64,000 nucleotides of DNA from Treponema sp. (GCA_017469785.1 JAFUFU010000007.1:31059-95058); one strand, 5' to 3'. Positions 35,992 through 45,483 are shown, counted from the stretch's first letter. Made by a program: numbers and translations. Notes: generated by a model not told the origin, from the letters alone.

Positions 35992-36465
35992 GTGGATTAC
36001 ATTCCTTTGAGTTCTTATCCGCATTATAGTGAATGCGAAAAAATCGTAAGTGATATGGGCTTTCATCTTGTGGAGCTGAAAATTTCTCCGCAGAATGGTG
36101 TCACGCATATTCTTGCCACAATCACAGGCTCTGATGCAAGCGTAAATATCGGTGTGAATGATTGTTCACGGGTGCACAAAGTTCTGCTTCCGGCTCTCGA
36201 AGAGCTCTTGGGAACTGACAATACCTACATGGAGCTTACGTCGCCCGGTATGGAGCGTAATATCAAAAACGCGGCGGAATTCTCGCTTTTTTTGGGACGC
36301 ATTATCCGCGTGTACGACAAAACAGTCACTGATTGGGTTGAGGGGGTGCTGAAAGCTGCTGATTCCCAGTCTTTAACTTTGGAAGAAACAAAAGAAGATG
36401 GAACTTTGGAGTCAAAGGTCTTCTCTTTTGAAAATATAGCTAAAGCAAAATTTATTCATTTGTAG
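35992..36465 (+). CDS. rimP: ribosome maturation factor RimP
   Basis: A 157-residue protein needed for 30S subunit maturation. It has the RimP pattern: CEKIVSDMGFHLVELKI, a DCSRVHKVLLPALEEL segment and the YMELTSPGMERNIKNAAEFSLFLG signature, then a small SH3-like C-terminal domain. I chose GTG 35992, which is preceded by GGGGAGGGG; an ATG at 35926 is in the same frame but sits in the terminator hairpin. It is the first gene of the operon with nusA 13 bp downstream. Confidence 0.87.
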   Translation: MDYIPLSSYPHYSECEKIVSDMGFHLVELKISPQNGVTHILATITGSDASVNIGVNDCSRVHKVLLPALEELLGTDNTYMELTSPGMERNIKNAAEFSLFLGRIIRVYDKTVTDWVEGVLKAADSQSLTLEETKEDGTLESKVFSFENIAKAKFIHL

Positions 36466-36478
36466 TAGGAGGCTCGAT

Positions 36479-37939
36479 ATGTCAGAAATGGCAGATGCAA
36501 TCCGTGAACTGACTCAGGAAAAAGGTTTTTCATTGGATTCAGTCAAACAGACTATTGAGAACACTTTGCGTGCGGCTTACAAGCGTACATTCGGTACTGC
36601 TGATAACTGCATTGTTACTTTCGCTGATGATATGTCAGATGTCACCATTGCTTCACGAAAAACAATCGTTGACGGTGTGTATGATCCGGTTACTGAAATT
36701 GAGCTGGAAGATGCGCTCAAGCTTTCACCTGAGTGCGAGCTTGGAGATGAAATTGACATTGTCGTTGATCCAAAATCCTTTGATCGCTCTGCTGTTTCTG
36801 TAGGAAAGCAGGAGACGCACAAGGGTTTGAACGAATCATTCAAAGATAAGCTTTATAATGAATACAAGGATAAAGTCGGTGAGATTATCATCGGTTATTT
36901 CCAGCGCGAGTACAACGGCAACATCTATGTTGATTTGGGAAAAGTCGAGGGTGTCCTGCCTAAAAAATATCAGTCTCCGCGTGAGGTTTATCAAAAGAAT
37001 GACCGAATCAAGGCTTTCATCGTAGATCTTAAGCGGATTTCCTCTGGATTGCAGCTTGTTTTGAGCCGAAGCGATCCGAAATTCGTTCAGTCTATCCTTG
37101 AGCTTGAAGTTCCTGAAATCCAGGATAAGACTGTTGAAATCAAAAAGATTGTCCGCGATGCCGGATATCGAACAAAAATCGCTGTTGCCACTACAAAAGA
37201 GGATGTGGATCCGGTCGGTTCTTGTGTAGGTCCCAAGGGTATGCGTATTCAGAATGTTATCCGCGAGCTTGAAGGCGAGAAAATCGACGTGCTTCGCTAC
37301 TCAGATGATCCTGTAGTCTTCATCAAAAATGCGCTTTCTCCTGCTGAAGTCAACAAAGTCGTTATCCTTGACGACGAAAAGAAAACCGCCCTTGCAATCG
37401 TAAATGACGAACAGTTCTCTGTTGCAATCGGTAAAAACGGCCAGAACGTTCGCCTTGCAAACCGCCTCTGCGACTGGAGCATTGATGTTAAGACCGAGGA
37501 GCAGGCTGCGGAAATGAATCTCACTGAGATTACGACACGCCGCGCACAGGAATTGTTCAGCAATACTGATTCTTCTGCTGAGCCTGAGGAAATATCGGTT
37601 ATTGCGGATCTTCAGGGCGTAAATCAGGAGGTCGTCGCGAAACTCCGTGAGGCTGGCTATGAGGATATCGAGAAATTCGCTGTGGCTTATGAGAATGGCG
37701 AGCTTGACAACCTTGAAGGACTTACGGCAGAAGAACTTGCTGAAGTCAACAAGATTGTGCATAACTCAGTTGAGTTTGTCGAAGAAGAGGATTCTGAACC
37801 TGCTCCATCTGAAAATGAAAATACAAGCGAAGAGGAAGAAGAATACTTCTGTCCTGAATGTGGTGCAAAAATCACGCTTGACATGACACGTTGTCCATCA
37901 TGCGGCGTTGAATTCGAATTTGAAGAGGACGAAGAGTAA
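36479..37939 (+). CDS. nusA: transcription termination/antitermination factor NusA with C-terminal zinc ribbon
   Basis: A 486-residue NusA: N-terminal RNA polymerase-binding domain, S1 domain (KVGEIIIGYFQREYNGNIYVDLGKVEGVLPKKYQ), two KH domains (PVGSCVGPKGMRIQNVIRELEGEKIDV; FSVAIGKNGQNVRLANRL) and a helix-hairpin-helix region. After an acidic linker it ends in CxxC-x10-CxxC (Cys458, 461, 472, 475), a zinc ribbon not found in typical NusA. AGGAGG before the ATG is strong. Confidence 0.95.
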   Translation: MSEMADAIRELTQEKGFSLDSVKQTIENTLRAAYKRTFGTADNCIVTFADDMSDVTIASRKTIVDGVYDPVTEIELEDALKLSPECELGDEIDIVVDPKSFDRSAVSVGKQETHKGLNESFKDKLYNEYKDKVGEIIIGYFQREYNGNIYVDLGKVEGVLPKKYQSPREVYQKNDRIKAFIVDLKRISSGLQLVLSRSDPKFVQSILELEVPEIQDKTVEIKKIVRDAGYRTKIAVATTKEDVDPVGSCVGPKGMRIQNVIRELEGEKIDVLRYSDDPVVFIKNALSPAEVNKVVILDDEKKTALAIVNDEQFSVAIGKNGQNVRLANRLCDWSIDVKTEEQAAEMNLTEITTRRAQELFSNTDSSAEPEEISVIADLQGVNQEVVAKLREAGYEDIEKFAVAYENGELDNLEGLTAEELAEVNKIVHNSVEFVEEEDSEPAPSENENTSEEEEEYFCPECGAKITLDMTRCPSCGVEFEFEEDEE

Positions 37940-37957
37940 GAGGTTTAATAGAGGAAT

Positions 37958-40645
37958 ATGGCGGAAGAAGCTGAAAAAAAACCAGAATTTGTTTTACGGA
38001 AGAAGAAGCCTGAGCCTGCAGCTGAGAATGCAAAAAATGAATCTTCTTCAACACCGGCAAAGAAAAAAATTGTCATAAAAAAGAAGACTCCTGCGGCAGA
38101 TGGTAAGGCTGATGCAAACTCGGAAGAGCGGGCTAAAAACGGCGTTCATGTCGTTGTCAAAAAAAGCACGCCGGCTCCTTCCGCTGCCCCGAAATCTCAG
38201 GAAACACCGGAAAAGCCTCATAATAATGAAGCTCGTCCTGCGAAGTCTTTTGAGCTTAATTCTGCCCGCCCGAACGTAAAGGCAGGAAATCTCTCGGGCT
38301 CTCGACAGAACGGCTATAACCGTGGCGGCTACAATAATGGTGGTTACAATAATCGCGGTGGATATGGTCAGAACGGGGGACGTAGCGGTGGGTTTACCGG
38401 TGCACAGGCCCGTGAAGGTTACCAGAACCGTGAGCGTGATAATAACCGTCAGCAGGGCTACAACCGCGGCGGCTACGGTCAGGCAGGTCAGGGCGGAAAC
38501 CGTCCGAACGGCGGCTTTAATCGTGGATTCAACGGTCAGGGCGGACAGGGGCGACCTGGATTTGGTCAGGGACGTCCCGGTTTCAATGGCGGAAATCGTC
38601 CGGGATTCGGCGGAAACCGACCTGTTGGGGGTGGATTTGCCCCCCGTGGCGGATTTGCTCCTGCTCCTATTCCGGCTCCCAATGCAGGAAAGAAACAGTT
38701 TAAAGGCAAAAAACAGGTCTACGGTCAGCGTAAAGATAAAGAAGAACTCTTTGACGAGGAAGAGCTTTATAAGAAGAAGCAAGTCACGCAGGCCAGCGTA
38801 GTACCAAAGCAGATTGATATCATGGAGTCAATCTCTGTCTCTGATCTTGCCAAGAAGATGAATCTTAAGGCTGGTGACATCATTGCCAAACTCATGGGAA
38901 TGGGTATGATGGTAACAATCAACCAGTCAATCGACAGTGATACGGCAACCCTTCTTGCGGCTGAGTATGATTGTGAAGTTCATCTTGTCAGCTTGTACGA
39001 TGAGACCGTTATTGAAAGTGATGTCGGTGAGGAAGAAAACCTTAAATTCAGACCGCCAATCGTTACTGTCATGGGACACGTTGACCACGGTAAGACCAAG
39101 ACTCTTGATGCAATCCGAAAAACCAATGTCGCGGCCGGAGAGGCTGGCGGTATCACTCAGAAAATTGGTGCTTATCAGGTCCATACCGAAAAAGGAACAA
39201 TTACATTCCTTGATACTCCGGGTCACGAAGCATTCACCATGATGCGTGCCCGCGGTGCCCAGATTACGGATATCGTTGTTCTGGTCGTTGCGGCTGACGA
39301 TGGAGTTATGCCTCAGACTCTCGAGGCTTTGAGCCATGCAAAAGACGCAAAAGTTCCGATTATCGTTGCAGTCAACAAAATTGATAAGCCGGACGCAAAT
39401 CCTGAGAACGTCATGACCCAGCTTTCAAATCAGGGACTGACTCCTGAGGAATGGGGCGGCGATACTCAGTATGTCAAGATTTCTGCGCTTAAAGGTCAGG
39501 GAATTGATGACCTTCTTGATGCAATTCTTCTTCAGGCTGAAATCCTTGAGCTTAAGGCTCCGTATGATACTCGCGCGGAAGGTAAAGTCATCGAGTCTCG
39601 TGTCGATCAGGGCCGTGGTGTGGTGGCTTCTGTGGTTGTTCAGAGCGGTACGCTTTCTGTCGGCGATCCTTTTGTCGCGGGAATTTACTCTGGCCGTGTA
39701 AGAGCTATGTTCAATGACCGTGGTGAAAAGGTAACTGAGGCGCTTCCAAGCATGCCTGTTGAGGTTCTTGGCCTTGACGATATGCCGAATGCCGGTGACC
39801 CCTTCCAGGTCACAGAGACCGAAAAGGATGCCCGCGCAATTTCTGCAAAGCGGCAGGAACTCAAGCGCTTTGAGGCTGCAAAGGCTGTCAAGAAAGTCAA
39901 TCTTGAGAACCTTGTTTCAACGATTCAGGCCAGCGAAATCAAAGAGCTTAAAGTTATCATAAAGGCTGACTTGCAGGGCTCTGCAGAAGCCCTCAAAACG
40001 AGCCTCGAAAAGCTTTCTACTCCTGAAATCCGCTTGAATGTCATTCATTCTTCTGCTGGTGCTATCAACGAGTCTGATGTTACCCTTGCCGCCGCCGACG
40101 GAAACGCAATCCTCATCGGATTCAACGTTCGCCCGACTCCAAAGGCAAAATTGCTTGCCGAGCAGGAAAAGGTCGATATCCGAAAATACAACATCATTTA
40201 CAAGTGTGTGGAAGAAATCACCCTTGCAATGGAAGGAATGCTCAAGCCTGATACAAAAGAAGAAGTCACTGGTCAGGTTGAAGTCCGAAATACATTCAAG
40301 GTTCCGAAGGTTGGTGTCATCGCCGGCTGTTACGTTACCGAGGGTGTTGTTAAACGAACAAGCTCAGTCAACCTTATCCGCGACGGAATCGTCAAATACA
40401 CTGGCAAAATCACTTCTCTCAAACGCTTCAAGGATGATGCAAAAGAAGTCACCTACGGATTTGAGTGTGGTATCGGTCTTGAAAACTGGCAGGACATTCA
40501 GGAAGGCGATATTTTCGAAGTCTTCGAGTATGTTGAGATTGCCCGAAAACTCGGGGACTCAATCGCAAAAGAGAAGGAAGCGGCCGCTAAAGCTGCGGCA
40601 GAGACTTCTGATTCGAATGCTGAGAGCGTCGCTTCTGAGGAATAA
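37958..40645 (+). CDS. infB: translation initiation factor IF-2
   Basis: An 895-residue GTPase that brings initiator tRNA to the 30S subunit. The N-terminus is Lys/Glu-rich, then residues about 115-245 are a Gly/Arg/Asn/Gln-rich stretch with repeated NRGGY, NNGGY and GRPGF units. The IF-2 N domain and G domain follow: GHVDHGKT (G1), DTPGHEAF (G3), NKID (G4). The C-terminal domains include DLQGSAEALKTSL and VGVIAGCYVTEGVVKR. It starts 19 bp after nusA. Confidence 0.96.
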   Translation: MAEEAEKKPEFVLRKKKPEPAAENAKNESSSTPAKKKIVIKKKTPAADGKADANSEERAKNGVHVVVKKSTPAPSAAPKSQETPEKPHNNEARPAKSFELNSARPNVKAGNLSGSRQNGYNRGGYNNGGYNNRGGYGQNGGRSGGFTGAQAREGYQNRERDNNRQQGYNRGGYGQAGQGGNRPNGGFNRGFNGQGGQGRPGFGQGRPGFNGGNRPGFGGNRPVGGGFAPRGGFAPAPIPAPNAGKKQFKGKKQVYGQRKDKEELFDEEELYKKKQVTQASVVPKQIDIMESISVSDLAKKMNLKAGDIIAKLMGMGMMVTINQSIDSDTATLLAAEYDCEVHLVSLYDETVIESDVGEEENLKFRPPIVTVMGHVDHGKTKTLDAIRKTNVAAGEAGGITQKIGAYQVHTEKGTITFLDTPGHEAFTMMRARGAQITDIVVLVVAADDGVMPQTLEALSHAKDAKVPIIVAVNKIDKPDANPENVMTQLSNQGLTPEEWGGDTQYVKISALKGQGIDDLLDAILLQAEILELKAPYDTRAEGKVIESRVDQGRGVVASVVVQSGTLSVGDPFVAGIYSGRVRAMFNDRGEKVTEALPSMPVEVLGLDDMPNAGDPFQVTETEKDARAISAKRQELKRFEAAKAVKKVNLENLVSTIQASEIKELKVIIKADLQGSAEALKTSLEKLSTPEIRLNVIHSSAGAINESDVTLAAADGNAILIGFNVRPTPKAKLLAEQEKVDIRKYNIIYKCVEEITLAMEGMLKPDTKEEVTGQVEVRNTFKVPKVGVIAGCYVTEGVVKRTSSVNLIRDGIVKYTGKITSLKRFKDDAKEVTYGFECGIGLENWQDIQEGDIFEVFEYVEIARKLGDSIAKEKEAAAKAAAETSDSNAESVASEE

Positions 40646-40648
40646 GCT

Positions 40649-41050
40649 ATGGGTGAATTCAGAATGTTGAAACTTGGGGAGCAAATCCGCGAGGAAATCT
40701 CCAAGTTGATTGGTCTGCAGAAGGTAAAAGACCCCCGGGTCTCGACTTTTCTCACTATAAATCGTGTCGAGGTTGCCAGAGATTTGGCCTATGCAACGGT
40801 TTATGTTTCCAGCTTCCTCAATGAATCGCAGGTTAAAAAAGGCGTTGAGGGCTTGAATTCAGCCGCCGGCTTTATTCAGTCTTCAATTGCCAAAAAACTT
40901 TCGATTTATAAATTTCCGCGTCTTACTTTTGTTGTTGATACGAGCATAAAAGAAGGATTTGACATGGTTAACAAGTTGAATCGTCTTGAGGCGGAAGAAA
41001 AACAGATTCAAGAGGAAAAAGCCTCGCAGAATGAAAAAGAATCAGAATAA
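40649..41050 (+). CDS. rbfA: ribosome-binding factor A
   Basis: A 133-residue KH-type 30S maturation factor. Marks are LGEQIREEISKLIGLQKVKDPRVS, VEVARDLAYATVYVSSF and SIAKKLSIYKFPRLTFVVDTS. The Glu/Lys-rich tail overlaps the truB-ribF start by 20 bp. ATG 40649 follows infB by 4 bp; ATG 40664 is a possible later start. Confidence 0.93.
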   Translation: MGEFRMLKLGEQIREEISKLIGLQKVKDPRVSTFLTINRVEVARDLAYATVYVSSFLNESQVKKGVEGLNSAAGFIQSSIAKKLSIYKFPRLTFVVDTSIKEGFDMVNKLNRLEAEEKQIQEEKASQNEKESE

Positions 41051-42779
41051 CGAAATTTCCGGCATTGTTCTCTTGAAAAAACAGGCCGGAAAAACAAGTT
41101 TTTCTTCTCTTTCTTCCGTAAAGCGTGCGCTGGGTACGACGAAGGTCGGACACACAGGTACGCTTGATTCATTTGCGGACGGTCTTCTGGTCGTTCTCGT
41201 TGGCCGTCTGACTCATCTGGTTCCACATATTACGAATTTCGATAAAACATATCAGGCTTTAATAGAATTCGGAACTGAGACAGATACGCTGGATCCTACG
41301 GGACTGGTTGTCAAGACTGGAAAAATTCCAAGTCGTGAAGAGCTGCTTGCTGTTTTGCCCGATTTTTTTGGCGAGACAGAGCAGATTCCACCGGCTTACA
41401 GCGCCCTTCATGTTGACGGAAAGCGTGCTAGTGATTTGGTCCGGGAGGGAAAGTCTGTTGAGCTGAAAGCCCGCAAAATTACGATTTCATCTATTAGTTT
41501 AATTGATTATTATGGTAACTTCGCGCTTGTCGAGGTTTCTTGCTCAAAAGGAACATACATACGCTCTTTGGCCCGGGATATCGCTGCTCGATGCGGCACG
41601 GTTGCCCATTTAAAGGAGCTTCATCGCACTCGGGTAGGGCCCTTCCTTTTAAAAAATGCAGTCACCGAAGATTCTGTTTCATCAGCTTCGCTTATTTCTC
41701 TTACGCCGGAGATTGCTTCTCTCTGTGGCATGGATTCAATGGTTATTTCATCGGGGGCTGTTGCGGATTTTAGTACTGGCCGCCCCTTGAAAAATCGCTG
41801 GTTTATCCGTGATTTCGAGTCAGAGGGAAAGAGTCGTGAAAAAGCTGTTTTTTATCCGGACGGAGTTTTTGCAGGTGTGCTTACCTGCTCGATCGTTAAG
41901 AACCGTGCGCGTCTGTCCTATGGGTTCGTGGTTCCTAAAATTCAGAAAATGAAGATATATTCTTGGGAGCAGATTTCTAATGGAAAATTCTCTTGTGATT
42001 TCAGGGAAAAGGGAGTTGCCCTTACCATAGGCAGCTTTGACGGCTCTCATTTGGGGCACAGGGCTTTGTTTGACGCTGTTGTTTCCAGAAAAGATCAGTT
42101 CGTTCCAGGAGTTCTGACTTTTACGAGGTCGCTGCGCGGATATAAGAACCCTGATTCCTATGAGGGAGATGTGGTTTCCATTTCTCAAAAACTGGAAAAT
42201 CTTTCCTCTCAGGGGTTTGCATTTGCCATAGTCATTGACTTTTCTGCTGAATTCGGTAGAATTGAAGGACTTGATTTTCTATCTGTGCTCGTGAAGAATT
42301 GCGGGCTGAAGTATCTGGCCGAAGGAAGTGATTTCCATTGCGGATACAGAGGCTCAACAGGCATGGATGAAATCAAAAAAATCGCAGGTGAACTTGGCTT
42401 TTCTGTTGATACGATTGGCTCCGTTATTTTTGAGGGGGAGAGGGTCTCTTCTTCGCGAATCCGCTCATGTATCCTCAAAAAAGATTTTGCCTTTGCCGAG
42501 TCCATGCTTTTGAAGCCTTTTGAGCTTGACTGTACAGGCTGGTTTTGGCACAAAGAAAGCGAAAATGTCATTTCGGCTGCGAAATACGGCGAGCAGCTTT
42601 TGCCGCCTGACGGAGTGTACCGGGTAATGGTACATTTCTATGACTTTTGTCAAAAATCTGGTGAAGCACAAAACAGCCGTGCTGCCATATCTGATTGTAC
42701 ATTAGAGAATGGGAATCTTCGCCTCGCATTCTCTGATAATTTAATCAGTGGCTTTGTACGGTCAGTTCAGTTCTTATAA
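41031..42779 (+). CDS. truB: fused tRNA pseudouridine(55) synthase TruB and FAD synthetase RibF
   Basis: A 582-residue fusion. Residues about 1-230 are TruB: GIVLLKKQAGKTSFSSLSSVK, GHTGTLDSFADGLL with the catalytic Asp, and YSALHVDGKRASDLVREGK. Residues from about 328 are the RibF adenylyltransferase: ALTIGSFDGSHLGHRALFD, then GERVSSSRIRSCI. The riboflavin kinase half is short and lacks the G-x-PTAN motif, keeping only LLPPDGVYRVMV, so kinase activity is doubtful. ATG 41031 is the probable start; ATG 40986 is possible. rpsO follows, as in the usual truB-ribF-rpsO order. Confidence 0.88.
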   Translation: MKKNQNNEISGIVLLKKQAGKTSFSSLSSVKRALGTTKVGHTGTLDSFADGLLVVLVGRLTHLVPHITNFDKTYQALIEFGTETDTLDPTGLVVKTGKIPSREELLAVLPDFFGETEQIPPAYSALHVDGKRASDLVREGKSVELKARKITISSISLIDYYGNFALVEVSCSKGTYIRSLARDIAARCGTVAHLKELHRTRVGPFLLKNAVTEDSVSSASLISLTPEIASLCGMDSMVISSGAVADFSTGRPLKNRWFIRDFESEGKSREKAVFYPDGVFAGVLTCSIVKNRARLSYGFVVPKIQKMKIYSWEQISNGKFSCDFREKGVALTIGSFDGSHLGHRALFDAVVSRKDQFVPGVLTFTRSLRGYKNPDSYEGDVVSISQKLENLSSQGFAFAIVIDFSAEFGRIEGLDFLSVLVKNCGLKYLAEGSDFHCGYRGSTGMDEIKKIAGELGFSVDTIGSVIFEGERVSSSRIRSCILKKDFAFAESMLLKPFELDCTGWFWHKESENVISAAKYGEQLLPPDGVYRVMVHFYDFCQKSGEAQNSRAAISDCTLENGNLRLAFSDNLISGFVRSVQFL

Positions 42780-42817
42780 TTCCAGATGAAATTTTATAAA
42801 TTTTTAAGGAGTAAGTA

Positions 42818-43087
42818 ATGGCACTTACAAAAGAAACAACTGCTGCAGTAATCAGCAAGTTCGGCGCAAATGAGGCCGACACAGGTAACACAAAAGTTCA
42901 GATCGCTCTTCTTACAGAACGAATCAAGCAGCTTACCGCACACACTCAGAACTTTCCGAAAGACACGAACTGCAAGCGCGCTTTGCTCAAAGTAATCGGT
43001 GCTCGCCGATCTCTTCTCAAATATCTCCAGAGAAAAGATCTTGAGACATATCGCTCACTTATTAAAGAGCTTGGTCTGAGAAAATAA
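42818..43087 (+). CDS. rpsO: 30S ribosomal protein S15
   Basis: An 89-residue S15 of standard length, binding the central domain of 16S rRNA. Typical segments are NTKVQIALLTERIKQLTAHTQ, RRSLLKYLQRKDLETYRSLIKELGLRK. AAGGAG precedes the ATG. It ends the translation operon before a terminator. Confidence 0.97.
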   Translation: MALTKETTAAVISKFGANEADTGNTKVQIALLTERIKQLTAHTQNFPKDTNCKRALLKVIGARRSLLKYLQRKDLETYRSLIKELGLRK

Positions 43088-43098
43088 GTCTTCCTTTC

Positions 43099-43135
43099 AA
43101 ATCCCATCAGGCTTTTGTCTGGTGGGATTTTTTTT
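43099..43135 (+). terminator. terminator of the rimP-rpsO operon
   Basis: AATCCCATCAG (43099-43109) pairs with CTGGTGGGATT (43119-43129), one G-T pair, then a seven-T run. Confidence 0.9.
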
Positions 43136-43246
43136 GTCTCTTTTGGAATCTTTTTCATTGATTATTATCATATAATAGTTTAAAATTATATCGCTATTAT
43201 ATTTAAAACATGCATCGGATGTAGTGATGTGTGTAGGAGTAAAATT

Positions 43247-45352
43247 ATGTCTGTAGAAAGAGTAACCTACAAGATTGGAGATTCCGAGCTTATCCTTGAG
43301 ACTGGAAAAATCGGTAAACAGGCAAACGGTTGTGTATACGCGCAGTATGCTGGAGCCGCAATCGTTGCTACAGTTTGTGCTTCGTCAGAAGTAAAAGAGG
43401 GACTGGATTTTGTTCCCGTTACAGTTGAGTACAATGAGAAATACTATGCCGCCGGTAAAATTCCTGGCGGTTTCATCAAGCGCGAAGGACGACCAAAGGA
43501 CAAAGAAATCTTGGTTTCCCGTCTCATTGACCGCCCTATGCGCCCGCTTTTTGAAGTAAGCTTTGGCCGTGAAATCCAGATTGTTCCGACTTGCGTTTCA
43601 TCAGACGGAATCAATCCGCCGGATATTCTGGCAGTAATCGCTTCTTCTGCGGCTGTCTCAATCTCTGATATTCCTTTCCATGGCCCGGTTGCAGCTGCCC
43701 GCGTCGCTTATATCAACGGCGAGTATGTAATCAATCCTACATTCCAGCAGCAGGAAAAGGCTCAGCTTGAAATCGTAGTTGCCGGTACAAAAGACGGCTT
43801 CACTATGGTTGAGGGTGGTGCAAACGAAGTCTCAGAAGACATCATGCTTGGAGCCCTTGAAAAGGCTCAGGGCTTCATCACGGCAATGTGTGAGCTTCAG
43901 GAGCAGCTTGTGGCTAAATGCGGCAAGGAAAAGCTTCCTCTCGCACCTCTCAATGTTGAGCTTGAGAACAAAGAGGCAATCATCGCCGAGGCAACACCTC
44001 TTCTCGAAAAGGCTTGCTTCCAGGACGGCAAAATGAACCGTGGCAAGGCAATTTCTGAGGTTAAAAAACAGGTCGTCGCAAACCACGCAGAGCAGCTTTC
44101 TGACGAAATCCAGAAAAAGCTCTTCGACGCTTGCTTCGATGACATTCAGTACAATCTTCTCCGTAAATCAATCCTTGACAAAGGCTTGCGAATCGACGGA
44201 CGAAAATGCAACGAAATCCGCCCTATTACATGTGAGGTCAATGTTCTCCCTCGTCCTCATGGTTCGGCTCTCTTCACTCGTGGCGAAACACAGTCTCTGG
44301 CTGTCACCACTTTGGGAACTGCCCTTGACGCACAGGTTCTTGATGACATCGACGGAGAGAGAAGCGAAAACTTCATCCTCCACTACAACTTCCCGCCATA
44401 TTCTGTCGGTGAGACCGGCCGCCTGACTACTGGCCGCCGCGAAATCGGTCACGGAAACTTGGCCCGCCGCTCTCTGGCACCAATGATTCCCCCGATGTCA
44501 GAATTCCCTTACACAATCCGTGTGGTTTCTGAAATCATGGAGTCAAACGGCTCGTCTAGCCAGGCTTCAACCTGCGGCGGCTGTCTTTCATTGCTTGCCG
44601 CTGGCGTTCCGATGAAGAAAATGGTCGCTGGTATCGCAATGGGCTTGATTACGGAGCCAGAGGGCGACAATCCTTACGGCCGCTACGAGATTCTTTCTGA
44701 CATCTTGGGTGAGGAAGATCACTTGGGCGACATGGACTTCAAGGTTGCAGGTACAAAAGACGGTATCACTGGTTTCCAGATGGACATCAAGATTGCCGGC
44801 GTTACCACTGAAATCATGAAAAAGGCTCTTGCTCAGGCAAAAGAAGGCCGCTTGCACATTCTTTCAATCATGGAAAAGTGCATCGACAAGCCTCAGCCAA
44901 TCAGCCCCTTCGCACCGAAAATCCTCACAATGAAGATTGCTCCCGATAAGATCGGCGCCCTCATCGGACCTGGCGGAAAGAACATCAAGGCTCTCTGCGC
45001 TCAGTACGGCGTTACAATCAACACCGAGGACGACGGAACCGTTCAGATTTACGGCAAAACCGGAAAGTCTGCCGAGGAAGCCAAATTGGCTGTCAAAGGC
45101 ATCTGTGAGGATCCTGAAGTCGGTCTTATTTACAACGGAACTGTCAAAAGAATCATGGAATTCGGCGCTTTCGTTGAAATTTTGCCGGGAAAAGAAGGTC
45201 TCTGCCACATCTCAAAACTCTCTCGCGGTCGCGTAGAAAAGGTAACTGATGTGCTCAAAGAAGGCCAGCAGATTCCTGTTAAGCTCCTTGAAGTCGACAA
45301 GCAGGGGCGCCTTAATCTTTCTTATATCGATGCTCTTGAAGCTCAGAAATAA
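43247..45352 (+). CDS. pnp: polyribonucleotide nucleotidyltransferase (PNPase)
   Basis: A 701-residue phosphorolytic 3'-5' exoribonuclease. Two RNase PH-like halves (start YKIGDSELILETGKIGKQANG; second half RPHGSALFTRGETQSLAVTTLGT, with GSSSQASTCGG), then KH (MKIAPDKIGALIGPGGKNIKAL) and S1 (GTVKRIMEFGAFVEILPGKEGLCHIS). GTAGGAGT lies 6 bases before ATG 43247, which I prefer to GTG 43229. Next to rpsO as in many bacteria, but with its own AT-rich promoter region. Confidence 0.97.
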   Translation: MSVERVTYKIGDSELILETGKIGKQANGCVYAQYAGAAIVATVCASSEVKEGLDFVPVTVEYNEKYYAAGKIPGGFIKREGRPKDKEILVSRLIDRPMRPLFEVSFGREIQIVPTCVSSDGINPPDILAVIASSAAVSISDIPFHGPVAAARVAYINGEYVINPTFQQQEKAQLEIVVAGTKDGFTMVEGGANEVSEDIMLGALEKAQGFITAMCELQEQLVAKCGKEKLPLAPLNVELENKEAIIAEATPLLEKACFQDGKMNRGKAISEVKKQVVANHAEQLSDEIQKKLFDACFDDIQYNLLRKSILDKGLRIDGRKCNEIRPITCEVNVLPRPHGSALFTRGETQSLAVTTLGTALDAQVLDDIDGERSENFILHYNFPPYSVGETGRLTTGRREIGHGNLARRSLAPMIPPMSEFPYTIRVVSEIMESNGSSSQASTCGGCLSLLAAGVPMKKMVAGIAMGLITEPEGDNPYGRYEILSDILGEEDHLGDMDFKVAGTKDGITGFQMDIKIAGVTTEIMKKALAQAKEGRLHILSIMEKCIDKPQPISPFAPKILTMKIAPDKIGALIGPGGKNIKALCAQYGVTINTEDDGTVQIYGKTGKSAEEAKLAVKGICEDPEVGLIYNGTVKRIMEFGAFVEILPGKEGLCHISKLSRGRVEKVTDVLKEGQQIPVKLLEVDKQGRLNLSYIDALEAQK

Positions 45353-45417
45353 GCGAACAGAAATTACTGAATGAGCGTGAAAATTAAGGCGCTCAATCCT
45401 TGTGATTTTTGCTTATA

Positions 45418-45455
45418 AGAGAATTTTCCACTGGAAAATTCTCTCTTTGTTTTTA
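45418..45455 (+). terminator. first terminator after pnp
   Basis: AGAGAATTTTCC (45418-45429) pairs perfectly with GGAAAATTCTCT (45433-45444), loop ACT, then T-rich sequence. Confidence 0.75.
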
Positions 45456-45456
45456 C

Positions 45457-45483
45457 CCCGCCTTGAAGTGCGGGTTTTTTTTT
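45457..45483 (+). terminator. second terminator after pnp
   Basis: CCCGC (45457-45461) pairs with GCGGG (45470-45474) and is followed by nine T. Two terminators in a row isolate pnp from the galactose locus. Confidence 0.85.

Noticed and set aside
38048-38782. 244-codon frame opposite the Gly/Arg-rich part of infB
   Set aside because: Low-complexity Thr/Val/Ala product produced by the repeated codons of infB on the other strand.
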